A stretch of DNA of 64,000 nt. Origin: Metaphire vulgaris (taxonomy: Eukaryota > Annelida > Clitellata > Crassiclitellata > Megascolecidae). The stretch spans positions 20,214,019-20,278,018 of the forward strand of contig CM030832.1 of the NCBI GenBank assembly GCA_018105865.1, in the 5' to 3' direction. Made by a program: the position numbers and the translations under genes. The notes beneath the pieces are model-generated. The model was not told the DNA's origin, searched no databases, and saw nothing but the letters and a program-made list of their open reading frames with translations. Shown here piece after piece: positions 31,133 to 42,928 of this stretch. Within the stretch, counting starts at the first letter, position 1; the number at the start of each line of letters is the position of its first letter.

Positions 31133-32134
31133 TTAATTTCTTATCGAAAATTTTTGTAAGAATAGTTGCTAAGCAAATACATGTTCATTTGTGTTCTAGT
31201 CCACACTACCTCTCTTTCCAGTCTGCTCACCGAAAATATCACTCTACCGAAAGGGCTCTGTTTGGCAGTCCATGATTATATTGTTCTGACTGGAAAAGTT
31301 ACTGCTCTTTTACTTCTTGACCTATTTGCTGCCTTTGGTACTGTTGATCATTCTATTCTTCTTCATTGTCTTGAACATTGGTTCGGAATCTTTGACATTG
31401 CTTTACATTGGTTTTCTTCATATTTACATCTCCGCACTCAATCAGTGATAATAAACTAGATCTCTCAACTCCCACTGATCTGTCTTGTGGTGTCCCTCAA
31501 GGCTCTTTTTTGGACCTTTGTTATTTATTCTCTATACAGCCCCCTTGGGTTCACTTCTTGATGAATATCAAGTGGCTTACCATCTTTATGCTGATGATAC
31601 TCAAATTCTCATATCTTTTGATCAATATTTTTCAAACTCATCCCTTGACACTTTATCCACTGCCTTCACTAATATTCAGTCATGGAAGTGTTCAAATAGG
31701 CTTCTTTTAAATTTGTCAAAAACGGGGTTTTTGCTATTAGCTCCTCCATATAAATCTCTGAAATCTACAGTACTAGGAGATTCCACTGTTGTCCCTAGAA
31801 GTACTTCTGCTTGCAACCTTGGTTTGACTTGATTGTTGTCTCTCTTTCACTAGTCACATAAATTCAGTCTGCAAAATTTCTTATATTGGGGACATCTATC
31901 ACATCAGATATGTCCTCCCCAAGCCTGTTCTTATTCAGTTAGCCAATGCCTTGGTATCTAGTTGCCTAGATTATTGCAATTCTCTGCTTTTCAGCATCAC
32001 AAATTGAAATATGCAGAGACTCGAGAGAGTACAAAATTGCTTAGTTAGAGTCATATCCAAAACTCCCAGATTCAGACATGTAACTCCAGCTAGACAGTAA
32101 ACATTGGCTTCCTATCAAATAGCTAATTAATTAT

Positions 32135-34637
32135 TCAACGTACGTCTAGACAGATCAGAAGACCCCGCAAGTATATAACTGAAAGAACTCTTTGACACCT
32201 ACAATTTCATCCTCAAACTTACTAATGCGACACATGCCGCTGGAAGGGTCCTCGATATCGTCGCCGTCCGTGGAGAAACCGTTCCTTCGCCAGTGTCAGT
32301 GGTTAACGCTGGACTCTCCGACCATCACCTTCTCCTGTGGGATGTAGCGCTTGCACGCCCCAGCCCGATCTACGCTTCAACCACTCGTCGTGCATGGAGC
32401 AAGCTCGATTTACACGCCTTCCAGCGAGAACTCAAGCATTCCTCACTCTGTATTAACGAAGCGTGGGTGGAGATGGACGTGGATGAAATGGCGGAACTAT
32501 ATAATAAAGAGATCATTACAGTATTAAACAAACTTGCTCCAGCTACAACTGTCACATGTCGCCGACGCCTCGGACCCCTGGTTCGATGATGAATGTCGCG
32601 AGGCAAAAGGGCGTTGCGAGGAAAAGAACGCCTTATGCGTCGGGCGCAACAATCTGAAGTCCAGGAGGTTACGCAAAGCTGGGAAGCGCAACGTAAAGAA
32701 TACAGAAGACTTCTCCGACGAAAAAAGAATTATTCTGGAATGAAAAAGTGGAAGCTGGGCAATCCGCACAGCAATGGCGGACTCTAGACGCGCTTCTTGG
32801 ACATGGACGTACACAAGTGTCCGACTCGATTAAAGCTGAGCTCTTCGCTGAGTGTATCAGGGAAAAAAGTGCGGGAATACGCACTGCCACTGAAATGTAT
32901 GCTCCGCCAACGTTCAAACCAGCAAATCCCCTCCACTCGTTCTGCACCCTCCGAGCGCTGACGGTAGAAGAAGTCGCCGCAAGCATACGGGCACTCCCGG
33001 ACAAACACTGCTCCTTGGACCCATTACCAACTAGTCTACTCAAAGAGAGTGCTGAATTTTTAACTCCGTTTATCACTGAGCTCTTCAATCGCTCGATCTC
33101 CTCGGGGACAGTGCCTACTATCTTTAAGACCGCTTATGTTGTTCCTCGGATCAAGAAATCTAACTCTGACCCCTCAGATGTCAAATCATATCGACCGATC
33201 TCCAACCTGTCGGTTCTTTCTAAGCTACTGGAACGCCTTGTAGCAAGTCAGCTCAACCAATATCTGACGACTCACAAGCTGCTTCCAAGTCTGCAGTCGG
33301 CCTACCGCGCCTCACACTCGACCGAGACAGCGGTCCTGAAGGTAATTGCAGATATCCCACGTGAACTTCGACACTGGAAAGGTAGCGGCACTGATACTAC
33401 TAGACCTGACTTTCAGCGTTCGATACCACTCGACCCGACACTCTGCTGAAGAGGCTGGAAATAACTTACGGAGTTGGTGGCACCGCACTTGCATGGTTCT
33501 CATCATACCTTAACCAGCGCACTTACTCTGTACGTTGTGCCAACTCAACATCGGAGAATTACCCAGTCACAAATGGGGTCCCTCAAGGTTCAGTCCTCGG
33601 ACCCATCCTCTTTGCATTATACCTGGTCGATCTACTCGACATAGCTCACAAGCTTGATCTGCAGGCACACCTATATGCAGATGATACCCAAGTATATGGG
33701 AGTTGTCACTCAGCTCTAACCCAACAACTCCAATCACGAATTACTTAACTGTGTCGCTGAAATGACAGAATGGCTAGGCTCAAATCGTCTCCAGCTCAAT
33801 ACTGCGAAGACAGAAATCTTATGGATGGCAACCGGAAGACAGCAGCACCTGCTCCAATCCACCGGTCCGGATCAATGGTCACGATATCCATCCAAGCCCC
33901 TATGCCAGAAATCTCGTCATCTATATCGATAATACCGCCACGACGAGGCAACACGTGACACGCACCGCCGCCAGCTGCTTTGCAGCACTGCGTTAATTCG
34001 CAGCATACGAAAATATGTATCTCTGAATGCCCTGAAGACTTTGATCAGTGCCTTAGTAATCACTAAACTTGACTATGGCAATGCCACCTTAGCAGGGCTC
34101 CCGAAATACCTCCTCGACAGACTCCAGAGCGTGCTTCATGCGGCTGCACGCCTGATCCATCGATCAAGGAAGTATGACCACATCACGCCACTGTTGATAG
34201 ACCTACACTGGCTCTCAGTCCCCGAGCGAATAACGTATAAGTTGGCAACCCTCGTCTATCGGTGCCTGCACGACATCGGCCCCTCCTATCTCCGGTGCGA
34301 ACTCCAGAGATCGGCTGACACAGACAGTAGAAGGCGTCTGCGATCTGGCTCCACTGAAGCACTCCTCGTGCCGCGCACACGCCTTGCCACTGCCGGCAAC
34401 CGTGCCTTCCCGGTTACCGCAGCGAAAGCCTGGAATCGTCTTCCCATTTCTGTCCAAACATCAACTTCTCTTGACATATTTAAGAAGCGACTGAAGACTT
34501 GGCTGTTCGAGATCAGCTATTCTGGTAGATCCTGACCTATAGGCCTATTATTCATGTACAATGTAATGTGTTCGAGTAGTCCTTCTAGGGTGATTTACCA
34601 CAAAAATCTTAACTTTCAATAAATAAATAAATAAATA
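32135..34637 (+). mobile_element. L2-type LINE (AAAT-tail subfamily), 5'-truncated, copy 2
   Basis: It sits in the C-terminal region of the older L2, with aattat at both edges (32129-32134 and 34638-34643). It contains the endonuclease C-terminus (RVLDIVAVRGETVPSP, NAGLSDHHLLLWDVA, the SDH motif), a linker (PWFDDECREAKGRCEEK), RT (LPTSLLKESAEFLTPF, VKSYRPISNLSVLSKLLERL, LQSAYRASHSTETAVLKV; after a frameshift at about 33350-33450 NGVPQGSVLGPILFALYLVD and HLYADDTQVYGSC with YADD at 33674-33685), and the C-terminal ORF at 34041-34535. Its tail is about five AAAT units. It matches the fragment at 1-642 closely. Confidence 0.9.
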
Positions 34638-34929
34638 AATTATAAAATCTGTCTTTTAGTATTTAAAACCATATTATGTATTGAAATTTACCTTAAGATG
34701 TGACTTATTCCTCGACCTACTCACTCCACTAGGTATTCGGCAGGACTTGCATTTGTTGTTTCTTATTCTCACACAGTCATTGGCACTAGTTGTTGCTCAG
34801 TGTGTGGCCCTAAGCTTTGGAATTCATTACCAATATCACTTTGTATAACTAAGAATTTATCATCTTTCAGATCTGGTCTTAAAACATACCTGTTTGACTT
34901 GGCTTATTCCTCTTAGATTGCTCCCCTCC

Positions 34930-35300
34930 TTTTCTGACTGATTTTCTGCATTGACCTGGCTCTAATTCTATTTGGATTTGGTGCACCATGGGCTGATGCC
35001 ATAGAAGTTTATTGATTGCTTGATTAATCTGATTATAATTGGCTAAGATTGCCAATTTTTCCAAGCACAGAGAGAAAAGGGTTGAAGGGGATCAGTTGTG
35101 TTGGGTCAGAAATTTGCATATTTTGTGGGTTGGTTAAGAAAATAAGTCATGGTTAAAGAAGTTGTAATGTATTAGGTTGGGTTGGGTTGGGTAAAGTAAC
35201 CCTATTGCTTTCATGGATTGGGTTGGGTCTTAATAATGATGGATTGGTTTTAAAAAATGGACTCATGTTCATGTCTGTGCAATATCTGGCATTTGCAATG
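34930..35300. other. Intronic DNA, GGGTT-type irregular repeats
   Basis: Contains irregular GGTTGGGTTGG units at 35170-35230. No coding family is visible. Confidence 0.45.
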
Positions 35301-35394
35301 CAGGTGGAAGGCTAGTTATCATTGGGTATTGCAGTCTTGAAGTGTCCAAGTTTCAGAGTCACAGTGGGAAGGACACATGTCTTGATACAAAGCT

Positions 35395-35760
35395 GCATTT
35401 CTATGGAGCTTTGTACAGAGCTCGATGTGACTTTGGCACAAATAAATGTTGAAGAAATCTTATGTTTGAAGCTGCCAAGCCAATCATGCGACTGATATCA
35501 GAGATGCATCTGCCGTCCAAGCTCTGGATGCTGCCCAAGTAGGTAAAGTGGGTGACATTTTCCACTTCTTTCCCATCGATGATGAAACTTTTTTGTGTGC
35601 TGCAGAGCTCAAATTTTGCAGTTTTGTCTTTGACCATGATATGTGCCATTGGCATAATTGAGGTCACTAAAACTGTGCTCTGGAAGTTGGATCTCTCCAT
35701 TATCCAATCTATAGCTCTGCAGAAGAGGATGGGGCTAAGGTGCATTACTTGAATGTTTAT
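35395..35760 (-). pseudogene. LINE reverse transcriptase fragment
   Basis: On the - strand: MHLSPILFCRAIDWIMERSN matches the C.LSP.LF...IDWI... block, and VENVTHFTYLGSIQSLDGRC matches the F.YLGS....G block, with the intervening catalytic AYADD region lost. It ends RMIGLAASNIRFLQH...SHRALYKAP. The IDWI signature differs from RTE A and B, so it is another LINE lineage. Confidence 0.68.
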
Positions 35761-36265
35761 CTGCTCTTAGCTGATTTTATTTCTTCTCTTAAGTTCTTTT
35801 ACTATGATTACTGTTCCGTTAACTCTCTCACCCCTATTGGCCTTGGGCGTCCGTTCCATAAACCCTGGCCTCCTGGGGGAAATTATGGGGATGCTTGGCG
35901 CATTTCTTACATTGTTCTGAAGCACCTGCCCATCTGTCATACAATTCAGCAACGAACAATGGTTTGCTGTTTTAGCAGAAGAGCATTGGACAACTCTGGA
36001 ATTTTAGAGTGTCCAATACCATCGACCCTATCGCCGCCTCCCTGGCGTTATATTCTTTCACTGAATTCTGTTCCCAGAGCGTCACATTCTTTCTGAAGGA
36101 ACATACCAAACAATGCCCCTATTCAGGCGTGCCCGTCTCCCGATTTCCCGCTAGTCATTCTTTCCCGAGATATCCCTTCAGGGCAAAATGGGTTTATGGG
36201 CAATTATTCGACACCTGCTATTAGTATCATGTTAACGTTACTTGTTTGCTGGTATGCCTTCACGA

Positions 36266-36468
36266 CAGTGGCGAGCCAGGAGGAGGGGGTTTGGGGGTTA
36301 GGACGGTTAGGTTTGGACGGCGCGAAAAAATATGTTATGTACGTATTCCCAGGCAATTTTTATTTTTTGAGGCGATTTTTGGCGATTTTGGGGTGAAAAC
36401 CCCTTCTTGGCGGTTATCGATGACCTTTTTTCAAAACCTCTCTTCCGGAAATCCTGGCTACGCCACTG
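36266..36468. mobile_element. hAT MITE (CAGTGGCGTAGCCAGG type)
   Basis: Ends are CAGTGGCGAGCCAGGA and TCCTGGCTACGCCACTG, with a perfect 8-bp duplication cttcacga (36258-36265 and 36469-36476). It is 203 bp and noncoding; the ORFs that run across it are spurious. Confidence 0.94.
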
Positions 36469-36804
36469 CTTCACGACAATTCAATCACTTCAGATGCTGA
36501 AAGGGGCATTGAAAGGGGCATTTCAAATAAGATTGCATGTAGTTTACAATAAGCCACTTCAGAAATAATAAATACAAAAAGTTATTTGAATCCATTGTAT
36601 AGTTTAAGACATATATATTATAATGTAAATCAAATATTAAAATCCTTATTCTGTATACAATAAGCTACAAGAAATAAGATTGTTCGCAAGATCAGAGTTT
36701 CCAGTAACAATTATTGTTTGCGGTTTAGTCAGTCACCACGTTCTATTGGTAACAATTGGAGTAGCTGGAAAGTTATAAAGTTTTTAACGTACAAAAAATA
36801 TACA

Positions 36805-36932
36805 GCGTCACAAATATATTATATATATATATATATAATAATATAATACATCATTTAAATATTATAATGTAATTATAATATGATATAATATAATATAATA
36901 TAATATAATATAATATAATATAATATAATTCG
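36805..36932. repeat. AT-rich microsatellites (TA)n and (TAATA)n
   Basis: (TA)n at about 36818-36838 is followed by an imperfect run of about ten TAATA units up to 36932. Confidence 0.85.
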
Positions 36933-37680
36933 TGGCGCTTTGGCGCAGACGGGATGTCACTATTCGTGAAATTTAGACATTTATTATTATTTACGCTGGA
37001 TAAATTATGCCCGCCAACGAACTGAGTTTACTTCCAAGCATAGAATATCCTCCTTAGTGGTTTGAGCGCAGGGCGCGATTTGTAGGGGAAGGGGAATTCC
37101 CCACTGCCCAACTGCACCCCTACTGCTGCATCTTCCAACAACTACATTTCCCAAGCTCGACATATCCCCCCACTGCTCCAGGTCACAAATCACCACCTGT
37201 TTGAGCGTACGCTACCCGGTCCAAGGAATTTGATGCTGAAAGCCTTATCGACGAAAGGTATGCGACCGCATCTACAGGCATTTGGGTCGGCTGAGACCGT
37301 CAATTTTAATTGCTTCTGTGACAAGACGACACAAAAGCGGTAATTTGCTTCATTGTTCTCTAGCGAGTGTGGTATGGTATGCAAGTGGAAGGTCTGTCCC
37401 CTATTGGATGGCGTGCCTTTATTATTGACACATCCAATTGTCCAATGATTGTTTGTTGTCCTTCAGCGAACAATGAATGGTCTATGTCCTCCAGAAGCAA
37501 TGGATAACTCAAAACGGCTTCTCGGGTTTATGGAACACTAACAAAAAGCCGGTTTTGCGGCTTTACAGGTCCACGGGGTTAAAGAGTATGGCTCTATAAT
37601 GTGCCATTGCCTCATATTAGGAACTAGGGCCCATAGTAAATGGCCAGTTTCATAATAATAATGGCAATAATAATATCAAA

Positions 37681-37682
<2 letters not shown>

Positions 37683-37728
<46 letters not shown>
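37683..37728. repeat. (TAG)n microsatellite
   Basis: About 15 TAG units lie 108 bases upstream of the host exon at 37837, within the intron. Confidence 0.9.
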
Positions 37729-37729
<1 letters not shown>

Positions 37730-37836
37730 TGTTGTATTAAAGATTGGGTTTTATGATGTAATTTCCCTAAGAATTGGCCCATTTTTATGCCTAAATTTAT
37801 GCTTATTTTGACTGGATTTGTTTTTTATGGTTGCAG

Positions 37837-38006
37837 CTATAAAAACGCACCATAACTTGAGAATTGTTAATCAGCTGCTGAATGAAATGCAATTGGCTCT
37901 TGCAAGTGGTCATTATGACCATGTGGGAAGTGCTTCACTCTGGGATTCCCATACAACTCATGTTTCCAGGCTCAAAGAAGAACTAGATGCCGTCTCCGTT
38001 CAAGAG
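37837..38006 (+). CDS. FBXO25: FBXO25/FBXO32-like F-box protein, internal exon
   Basis: The acceptor is ggttgcag (AG at 37835-37836). The first two bases complete the codon left open at 23488, giving Ala. The translation includes NLRIVNQLLNEMQLAL and later SLWDSHTTHVSRLKEELD. It corresponds to the helical region of FBXO25/32 between the LSG-AQK block and the F-box (vertebrate N(I/P)RLI..LL... and ..W..R.ETI..). The proposed donor is gtcatt at 38007, a weak GT site that leaves in phase 0, as the next exon needs. Without splicing, the frame runs to a stop at 38040, so an intron-retained product would end there. Confidence 0.78.
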
Positions 38007-38390
38007 GTCATTGAAAAATCTCTAGTAACTAAAGTCTTTTAATAGACCTGTAAAAATGTTTTGAGGTTTGAGTCATCTTCATACGGCTTGACTCTCGGTC
38101 TCTTACCTTTTGTCCTCTCAGTTGTTTCTTTAATTTTATTGGGAGACTTAACCTCCTTGGTGTTAGATTAATTTTGGAAATTATGTAGATTATTTCATAG
38201 ATTATTTCTGTAGCAGAACAATGTCACTTAGGCCTACTTAAAAATTATAGAAGATGCTTGAAATACACAATTCTTTGGAAATAGAATTCAGTGACTGGAG
38301 GTAATCGTTGGTTACCTAATATTAGTATCATATTTACTTTATTCATACTATGCACTTATTTATATAGCGCCTTATTACAATTCAGTTGAG
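38007..38390. other. Intronic DNA after the host exon
   Basis: No element recognised; AT-rich. Confidence 0.45.
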
Positions 38391-38392
38391 CA

Positions 38393-38985
38393 TGTGTCAC
38401 CATTATTATGAGACAAGCTTCACTGGCTCCGGATTTCGGAGTGTATAGCCTTTAAATGTTGCTTGTTTACATTTAGGACGTTAAATGACCCTTTCTGCCC
38501 TGATTACCTAACGGCTTTTGTCTGTAAGCCCAAGTCGTCTGATTGGCGCTCACAGCGCCGATCAAGCAGGCGTTCTCAATTGGTGGTTCCACCTCCGTCT
38601 ATGGCAGCAAAATTTGGGGATTGGTCTGTTTCGAGAGGGCAACTCTTTGCTTTGGAACTTGCTGCTGGGAGACGTGACTAGAGTGACATATCCTGAACTG
38701 TTCACTAGGAACCTTAAAACATATTTATTTAACATCTCTTATTAGGGACACTTGTAAAGCACTCTTGACTTTAGCCTTCACTATGCGTATTCCGACTTTG
38801 TGACCAACGCGACTAGTCTTGAAATGTTTGCTACCAGACTAAAGACGCACTTGTTTAGCATCTCATTTAAGTGTAATGTGTAAAGCACTCTTGATCTTGG
38901 CCTGCTGTGACTATAGCGCTATATAAATTGGCTTATTAACTAACTAACTAACTATTGCGCTATACGAAATTGTCAGAATTAATTA
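38393..38985 (+). mobile_element. L2 LINE (AAT-tail subfamily) 3' fragment, copy 3, with a second L2 3' end inserted in it
   Basis: The C-terminal region reads LHWLRI.E, FTFRTLNDPFCPDYLTAFVC, SQLVVPPPSMAAKFGDWSVS and NLKTYLFNISY. A second LINE 3' end (about 38775-38954: NATSLEMFATRLKTHLFSIS, ending in an AACT tail) sits inside its 3' untranslated part. The host sequence resumes as TATTGCGCTATACGAAATTG, with the word TATT at both edges. The end of copy 3 runs into an (ATTA)n tract. Confidence 0.82.
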
Positions 38986-39210
38986 ATTAATTAATTAATT
39001 AATTAATTAATCCACATATAGCCTAAAAGGTGCCTTTTCAAGCATTTGTTTATACACTGAATCATTTTTTGATTTTCAAACATGCGCTTATACAATGAAA
39101 TCCCTAATTGCAATAAAACTATTTGAAAGCAATCATAAACAGAGGCACCTGACTCTAGAATCCGATTCATTTAATTCATATAGCTCATATTTATGTATTA
39201 AATGAATAAG

Positions 39211-39536
39211 AATGAGAGAAAATGTATTGAATTTTGCTAATAATGCGCTATTTGAATATAAATTTGCACCATGTAAATGAAAATTGCAGGTGCAATACAG
39301 CAGGTTACCTTCATTCTGCGATGTACCAATATTTGAATAATTTATATTGAAGAAAATACGAAATGTGAAGGGACAAGCGAAAATGTATTGAATTTTGCTA
39401 ATATTGCACTATATAAATATAAACTTGCTTCATATAAATGAAAATTGCTGGCGCAATACAGCAGGTTATCTTGATTTTGTGATGTACCAATATTTGAATA
39501 ATTGATATTGAAGAAAACACTAAATGTGAAGGAATA
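39211..39536. repeat. Tandem duplication, about 165-bp unit
   Basis: 39219-39371 and 39384-39536 share GTATTGAATTTTGCTAAT, ATACAGCAGGTTA, GATGTACCAATATTTGAATA and TATTGAAGAAAA in the same order. It is noncoding. Confidence 0.82.
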
Positions 39537-39785
39537 AGAGCCAAAATTTAAAAAGTTGATAATCACTATATAATTGGCGCCATAAAAGCAACGATTGCAA
39601 TTTTTATCAACAAGGTGTCCCATTATCTCAATTTATCTGTCCCATATGTCTACCACGCCGCCAGCGTCAAACATTTACCGCTTTTGACAATGCAATTCTA
39701 GTTACTATATTACTATATATATATATCACTATATATTATTATATATATATTACTATAGACTAATATACTAATATATATGCAGATG

Positions 39786-41055
39786 TATTTACAATGATAT
39801 CGTTGATGCGATCGCTAATGGTCAGCTAGCCCTTCTTTGCCTCCTGGACTTCTCTGCGGCTTTTGATACAGTAGACCATGACATTCTCGTTCGTTGCCTT
39901 GAACTTACCTATGGCTTAAATGGAGTTGCGCTATCCTGGATTCGAGACTACCTGGTAGCTAGATCTCAATCGGTTTGCTGGAATGGTCGCACGTCAGACT
40001 TGCGCCGTGTTCTCAGTGGGGTGCCGCAAGGATCAGTACTAGGCCCACTATTGTTTGTCCTATATGTAGCAGATATAGGGCGAATCATCAAATCGTGTGG
40101 GCTTAATTCACACGCTTATGCCGATGACGTTCAGGGCTACTCGTGTAATCCATCTGATGTCGAACGACTACGGTCCTCTATCACGGACTGTATTTCCTCG
40201 ATCGAACAGTGGACAGATGAAAATCGGTCATCCCTCAATCCAGCAAAGACTGAGTTTCTCTGGTTAAGTACACCTAGAAGGAAACATCTCATACCACGAA
40301 ATCCGTTTTCAATTGAAGATGCAGACATTGTTCTTTGTACCGAACTACGTCTTCTTGGAGTTCTTTTGGATGAGTCACTTTCGTTTGTCAGTCACTTAAA
40401 TGATGTGACTCGCATCTATTACTATCAGTTACGCAGGATCCGGGAGATTCGCCGCTACCTGCCATTACCGGACGTGATTAAACTGGTTCGATCCCTCATT
40501 CTATCACGAGTGGATCATTGTAACAGTATCTTACTCGGACTTCCTGTCAGCCAGCTAAACCGTCTTCAGATGGTGCTAAATGTTTCAGCACGTCTGATCT
40601 GCGGCGCTAGATGGAATGAGCATGTGACACCGCTATTACGAGACAAACTTCACTGGCTCCGGATTCCGGAGCGTATAGCCTTTAAACATTGCTGGTTTAC
40701 ATTTAGGACGTTAAATGACCCTTTCTGTCCCAAGTACTTAACGGCTCTTGTCTGTAAGCCCAAGTCGTCTGATCGGCGCTCGCAGCTTCAATCAAGCAAC
40801 CGTTCTCAATTGGTGGTTCCATCCCCGTCTGTGACAGCAAAATTTTGGGATCGGTCTGTTTCGAGGAGCAACCCTTTGCTTTGGAACTCACTGCCGGCGG
40901 ACGTGACTAGGGCGACATATCCTGAACTGTTCACTAGGAACCTTAAAACATATTTATTTAACATCTCCTATTAGGGACACTTGTACAGCGCTCTTGACTT
41001 TAGCCTTCGCTATGCGTATTGCGCTATATGAAATTGTCAGAAATAATAATAATAA
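39786..41055 (+). mobile_element. L2 LINE (AAT-tail subfamily), 5'-truncated, copy 4
   Basis: Starts within RT (IVDAIANGQLALLCLLD-like, frame-broken before 40000). The ORF at 40000-40974 is open for 324 residues: RRVLSGVPQGSVLGPLLFVL, HAYADDVQGYSCNPSDVER (YADD at 40117-40128), DESLSFVSHLNDVTRIYYYQ, LHWLRIPERIAFKHCWFTF, NLKTYLFNISY. The intact C-terminal half makes this the best reference for repairing the interpretation of copies 1-3, which carry frameshifts here. It ends in AAT units at 41042-41059. Confidence 0.93.
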
Positions 41056-41106
41056 TAATTAATAATAATATCTTGCCTGTATCACGTACGGGATTAATGC
41101 TTATAC

Positions 41107-42039
41107 CAGGGGTGCATAACCCGTGGCCCGCGAGCCACTGGTGGCCCGCCGACGATTTTTTGTAGCCCTCGGACGTTTCCAGGATTTCAATAGAAAGTGG
41201 CCTGAAGGCTTTAAAGTGGCCCTGAAGGTTTTCTTGTTTTCATATTAGCGCTACACTTTAAGCCTTGTTATTATCATTTATTATTGTGTCATTGCTGTTA
41301 AGAAATTCACGAATTTCTGCTATCAGTTCAACAAGCAATTCTAAAATTCGTCCTCTGCTCTCTCACATCTGTGTAATATGGTATGTCATGGTAAGAGGCT
41401 AAAGTCTCTTCTATAAATAACTTGAATTGATGGTGACTTAGACCCTTGGAACGAATGACTTCTTCTGTAGCACTATTAAACATGAAAGCAAGAAAACCGT
41501 AGCGGCCACGTTAAAGCCTTCGCGACTATTTGGAAGCATACTTGTGTGAACAAACATTTTCTGTAATGAAATTGAAGAAAAATGTTCTAAGGTTCAAATT
41601 GAGTACTCGGATTTGAAAGTTGCAACAAGTGAACAGCCACAAAATATAAATAAGATTGTTAAAGACGTTCAGTCTCAACAACTCCATTGGCTACAAAAAA
41701 GGCGATTGACCTTTGGGTTTTAAATTTTATGAATTAATAATTGAACATGGTCATAGTATTTTTTGATTAGCAAGGCCTTAACCTTCAATTCTACATTAAA
41801 ATTACAGTAAAGTTTCAATTGCATTTGTTCCTACTGGATTGATTGTATTCATCAGAAATTCTATTACCGGTAATTCCATTAGTCCTGTCGAAATAAATCT
41901 TATCCATAACCATATTAAATATTGCTATCAACGGTTACTGTCAGCGTACCATTTCTGCTTTGGAAAAAGCGCATTTGGCCCGTGGAGTCTCGGAACCGAA
42001 AAATGTGGCCCTTCGTCCTTAAAAGGTTGTGCACCCCTG
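41107..42039 (+). mobile_element. hAT element with transposase remnant
   Basis: Ends are CAGGGGTGCATAACCCG and GTTGTGCACCCCTG. The duplications are gcttatac (41099-41106) and gcttatag (42040-42047), 7 of 8 identical. GTGGCCC words lie just inside both ends. The interior at about 41530-41680 reads YLEAYLCEQTFSVMKLKKNV and, after a frameshift, DLKVATSEQPQNI. That is the conserved C-terminal YLCEQ.FS.MK...S..R..L.D..L...LR(I/V)A.S block of Charlie-type hAT transposases. The element is internally deleted (933 bp). Confidence 0.9.
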
Positions 42040-42227
42040 GCTTATAGCATGGGTTTTCATGTCCATATCACGTGCAGCATTAACGCTAAGGAGGTTAGTG
42101 ACACAATGGTTCTTGGCTTGATAGATATTTTTCGACAACTAAGAAACAGTTTGGCATTGTTTTTGGATTGTATTCGAATTTATCTGCATTTTGATTAATT
42201 TAAAAGTAAGATTGCTGTTACTGGGAT

Positions 42228-42488
42228 CAGTGGCATATTTACCATTGGGCCATGGCCCCCCCTTTGGTCCTTGGCCTAACCTGTCCTCAGACCCTGACAA
42301 GCAAAAAAAAGGTCGTCAGCTTTTCAAGCCAAAAAAGATCGTCAACTTTTCAAGCAAAAAAAAAAGGTCGTCAACTTTTTTCCAAAGTTGTAACTTGTCA
42401 GGTTGAAAGTGTCTTGCCCTCCCTGAAAAACAGTGAAATGACGTCTCTGGCTGGCCCCCCCCTTACCAAAATTCTAAATATGCCACTG
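42228..42488. mobile_element. hAT MITE (CAGTGGCATATTTA type)
   Basis: Ends are CAGTGGCATATTTACC and TAAATATGCCACTG, with a perfect 8-bp duplication actgggat (42220-42227 and 42489-42496). The interior has direct AAAAAGGTCGTCA(G/A)CTTTT-like units at 42305-42385. It is 261 bp and noncoding. Confidence 0.94.
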
Positions 42489-42524
42489 ACTGGGATGTGC
42501 AATTGTGCATGACTTTGTTCTATG

Positions 42525-42928
42525 CAGTGATGTGACCAAGACAGTAAGTGGCAAGACCGATACCAAGACCAAGACAGTAATTTTAAACATCAAGAAAACA
42601 GACAAAACAGGATTCACAAATTTTTTTATCAACATTAGCCATAAAATTACGAAAATTTGGCATAGATATATCTATAGAAATGTTTTAAATTATTATTCAC
42701 GAATGGCTCCAGCAGTGACAATCTCGTATAGCCCCATAATTCGGAAGACATCTACCACAGAAAACATTATTACTAACAGTGGAAAAAACCCACTGTCTTG
42801 GTCTTGAATCGCAAGACTAAGACAGTAATGACGAGACCAAGAACAAGACTGAGACACTGGCCAGCAAGACCAAGACATTCAAAATACTGTCTCGAGACGA
42901 GACAGTGTCTCGAGATGTCACATCACTG
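42525..42928. mobile_element. hAT MITE with CAAGACAG-rich ends
   Basis: Ends are CAGTGATGTGACCAAG and CGAGATGTCACATCACTG, with a perfect 8-bp duplication gttctatg (42517-42524 and 42929-42936). Subterminal irregular CAAGACCAAGACAGT units face inverted CTGTCTTGGTC units, again giving repeat-filled mirror ends. It is 404 bp. Confidence 0.94.

Larger units (their letters stand above)
30060..34920 (+). mobile_element. L2-type LINE (host for two later insertions; pieces 30060-30754, 31133-32134, 34644-34920)
   Basis: Linker and RT pieces: SNYLTNLVTQNSS, INLSLLEGCFPSSFAHAV-like, DDLSNYRAISNF, then after the piggyBac [58 protein letters not shown], and HLYADDTQILISFDQYF (YADD codons 31587-31598). 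The C-terminal part is split by the L2 at 32135-34637 and resumes with KICLLVFKTILC-like, CGPKLWNSLPISLC and SFRSGLKTYLFDLAYSS. Many stops and frameshifts. Both inserts, when removed, restore contiguous coding. Confidence 0.82.

Noticed and set aside
35847..37545. Inverted GTTCCATAAACCC words 1.7 kb apart, possible transposon ends
   Set aside because: Only 13 bases match, there is no target duplication, and the extended inward similarity is weak.
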